From Bacteroidota bacterium (GTDB lineage Bacteria > Bacteroidota > Bacteroidia > Chitinophagales > Saprospiraceae): a stretch of 7,072 bases of DNA. The position numbers and the translations under genes are program-made. The notes beneath the pieces were generated by a model. The model did no database searches and was not told where the DNA came from. It saw only the letters and a program-made list of their open reading frames with translations. Where the stretch lies: contig JAJRUR010000052.1 in NCBI GenBank assembly GCA_024277695.1, forward strand, positions 1 through 7,072, in the 5' to 3' direction. Shown here one piece after another: positions 6,262 to 7,072 of the stretch (positions are counted from its first letter, which is position 1; every line of letters starts with the position of its first letter).

Positions 6262-6879
6262 TTACAAGTTATTGAGTTTTTTGTTGGCAGTATCTCCAAT
6301 ATAACCTCCGTGGTGTCTAAGTGCGTAGTCCTCTACTGTAAAATGTATTTTTTGCATCATCAAAACTACGAGGATATCCCCCATTATGGTCATTACGGTT
6401 GTAGAAGTCGTTGGTGTCAAGCCCAAAGTGTCGATTTCTTGAGGATTTCCTGTCCAAAGTACAATATCTGCCATCGTGGCTAGAGTATTTTTTGTATTGC
6501 CGGTTATGGCGATGACCGGTATGTGTGCGTAAAGTTTTTTGACCAGTCCGACCAACTCGATGACCTCACGTGTTTTGCCCGAATTGGAGATCAGCAGAAG
6601 GATATCATTTTGTTGTAAGATTCCGATATCACCATGTTGAGCTTCGCCCGGATGTAGAAAAACAGCCGGTGTGCCCGTCGAGCTAAAAGTGGTGGCGATG
6701 ATTTGGCCTATCTGTCCTGCTTTTCCCATTCCACTGATGACGACCTTGCCTTGGAGTTCGTGTACCTGATGATGGATCTTACTTACTGCATGCTCGATTT
6801 GGTCAGTGATTGGAATATTTTTTATGGCTTGTACTTCTTGTCGGATAAGCTCCTCGATATATTTGATTTTATTATTCAT
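6262..6879 (-). CDS. kdsD: Arabinose-5-phosphate isomerase, SIS domain only (KdsD/KpsF family)
   Basis: This 205-residue cytoplasmic enzyme is predicted to interconvert D-ribulose-5-phosphate and D-arabinose-5-phosphate, the first step of Kdo synthesis. It is a single SIS (sugar isomerase) domain. Visible family motifs are GMGKAG (50-55, with K53), FLHPGEAQHGDIG (74-86, with H82), SNSGKTREV (98-106), LGLTPTTSTT (152-161) and DYALRHHGG (184-192). By alignment from memory, K53, E105, E148 and H189 occupy the places of the E. coli KdsD active-site Lys, two Glu and His; this was not checked with software. E. coli KdsD has about 328 residues including two C-terminal CBS domains, which are absent here. 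SIS-only isomerases are known, including one from Bacteroides, so this is a short natural form and not a truncation. Its ATG overlaps the kdsB stop, and kdsA follows after 5 bp. Other SIS sugar-phosphate isomerases are possible, but the operon argues strongly for this role. Confidence 0.92.
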   Translation of the reverse strand: MNNKIKYIEELIRQEVQAIKNIPITDQIEHAVSKIHHQVHELQGKVVISGMGKAGQIGQIIATTFSSTGTPAVFLHPGEAQHGDIGILQQNDILLLISNSGKTREVIELVGLVKKLYAHIPVIAITGNTKNTLATMADIVLWTGNPQEIDTLGLTPTTSTTVMTIMGDILVVLMMQKIHFTVEDYALRHHGGYIGDTANKKLNNL

Positions 6880-7072
6880 TGATTAATTTCTCTATATAAG
6901 TCGGTTTTTTTTAGTCGCTCTAGATCTTCGGGGGTATCGATACAGAAGCTGTCCTGATCTGTTATGAGCATTTTGATTTGGTGTCCTGCTTCCAGCCACC
7001 TGAGTTGTTCAAGATTTTCAGATTGTTCTAACGAAGACGGTGGCAAAGCTACATAATCTCTCAATGCATCCA
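6876..7072 (-). CDS. kdsB: CMP-Kdo synthetase (3-deoxy-manno-octulosonate cytidylyltransferase), C-terminal part, cut by window edge
   Basis: Only the last 64 codons are present; the frame is open to the window edge, so the start lies outside. KdsB couples CTP to Kdo, giving CMP-Kdo for transfer to lipid A in the cytoplasm. The visible part carries the family's C-terminal signature: LPPSSLEQ, then LEQLRWLEAGHQIK, then IDTPEDLERL, which is the usual end of KdsB proteins (about 250 residues in full). The N-terminal nucleotide-binding motifs cannot be seen. A TTG at 7064 could be mistaken for a start, but it is an internal leucine codon with in-frame coding before it (D-A-L-R-D-Y). The TGA stop shares four bases (ATGA) with the kdsD start, which suggests translational coupling. 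The next three genes belong to the same pathway and support the call. Confidence 0.9.
   Translation of the reverse strand, partial: DALRDYVALPPSSLEQSENLEQLRWLEAGHQIKMLITDQDSFCIDTPEDLERLKKTDLYREINQ

Overview
The window is a moderately AT-rich bacterial chromosomal segment in which every credible gene lies on the minus strand. I place it in the Bacteroidota, without a confident family. The clues are signal peptides ending in S-A/Q or C-A/Q, two TAnnTTTG-type -7 promoter elements (TATTTTTG and TATCTTTG), start codons without clear Shine-Dalgarno sequences, and a DnaE resembling those of that phylum.

Layout in the direction of transcription (high to low coordinates). Region 1 (7072-5005) is a compact lipopolysaccharide-sugar operon, kdsB (3' part only) - kdsD - kdsA - kdsC. 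Its junctions are a 4-bp ATGA overlap, a 5-bp gap and a 17-bp overlap. Together these genes cover the route from ribulose-5-phosphate to CMP-Kdo: KdsD makes arabinose-5-phosphate, KdsA condenses it with PEP to Kdo-8-phosphate, KdsC removes the phosphate and KdsB activates Kdo with CTP. The transferase (waaA/kdtA) is not in the window.

Region 2 (5004-4841) is a 164-bp AT-rich spacer with short inverted repeats and a 7-bp tandem repeat. I see no consensus Bacteroidota promoter there. Region 3 (4840-1292) is dnaE, a full-length replicative DNA polymerase III alpha subunit of 1182 residues, with a PHP domain whose metal ligands all appear intact. Region 4 (1291-1172) is a spacer with an 11/12-bp inverted repeat that includes the dnaE stop codon, followed by a promoter-like TATTTTTG.

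Region 5 (1171-50) holds two exported thioredoxin-fold proteins 39 bp apart, probably one transcript: a TlpA/ResA-like protein (CxxC = CRPC) and a redoxin of the peroxiredoxin-like type (CxxC = CNHC). Region 6 (49-1) has a second promoter-like TATCTTTG and ends on an ATG that may start the next gene, outside the window.

This is largely housekeeping sequence. I found no mobile element, CRISPR array, RNA gene or convincing new system. The points worth a second look are the inverted repeat at the dnaE 3' end, the unusual motif II of KdsC, the intact PHP site in DnaE, and the A8/A9 runs in the dnaE coding sequence.
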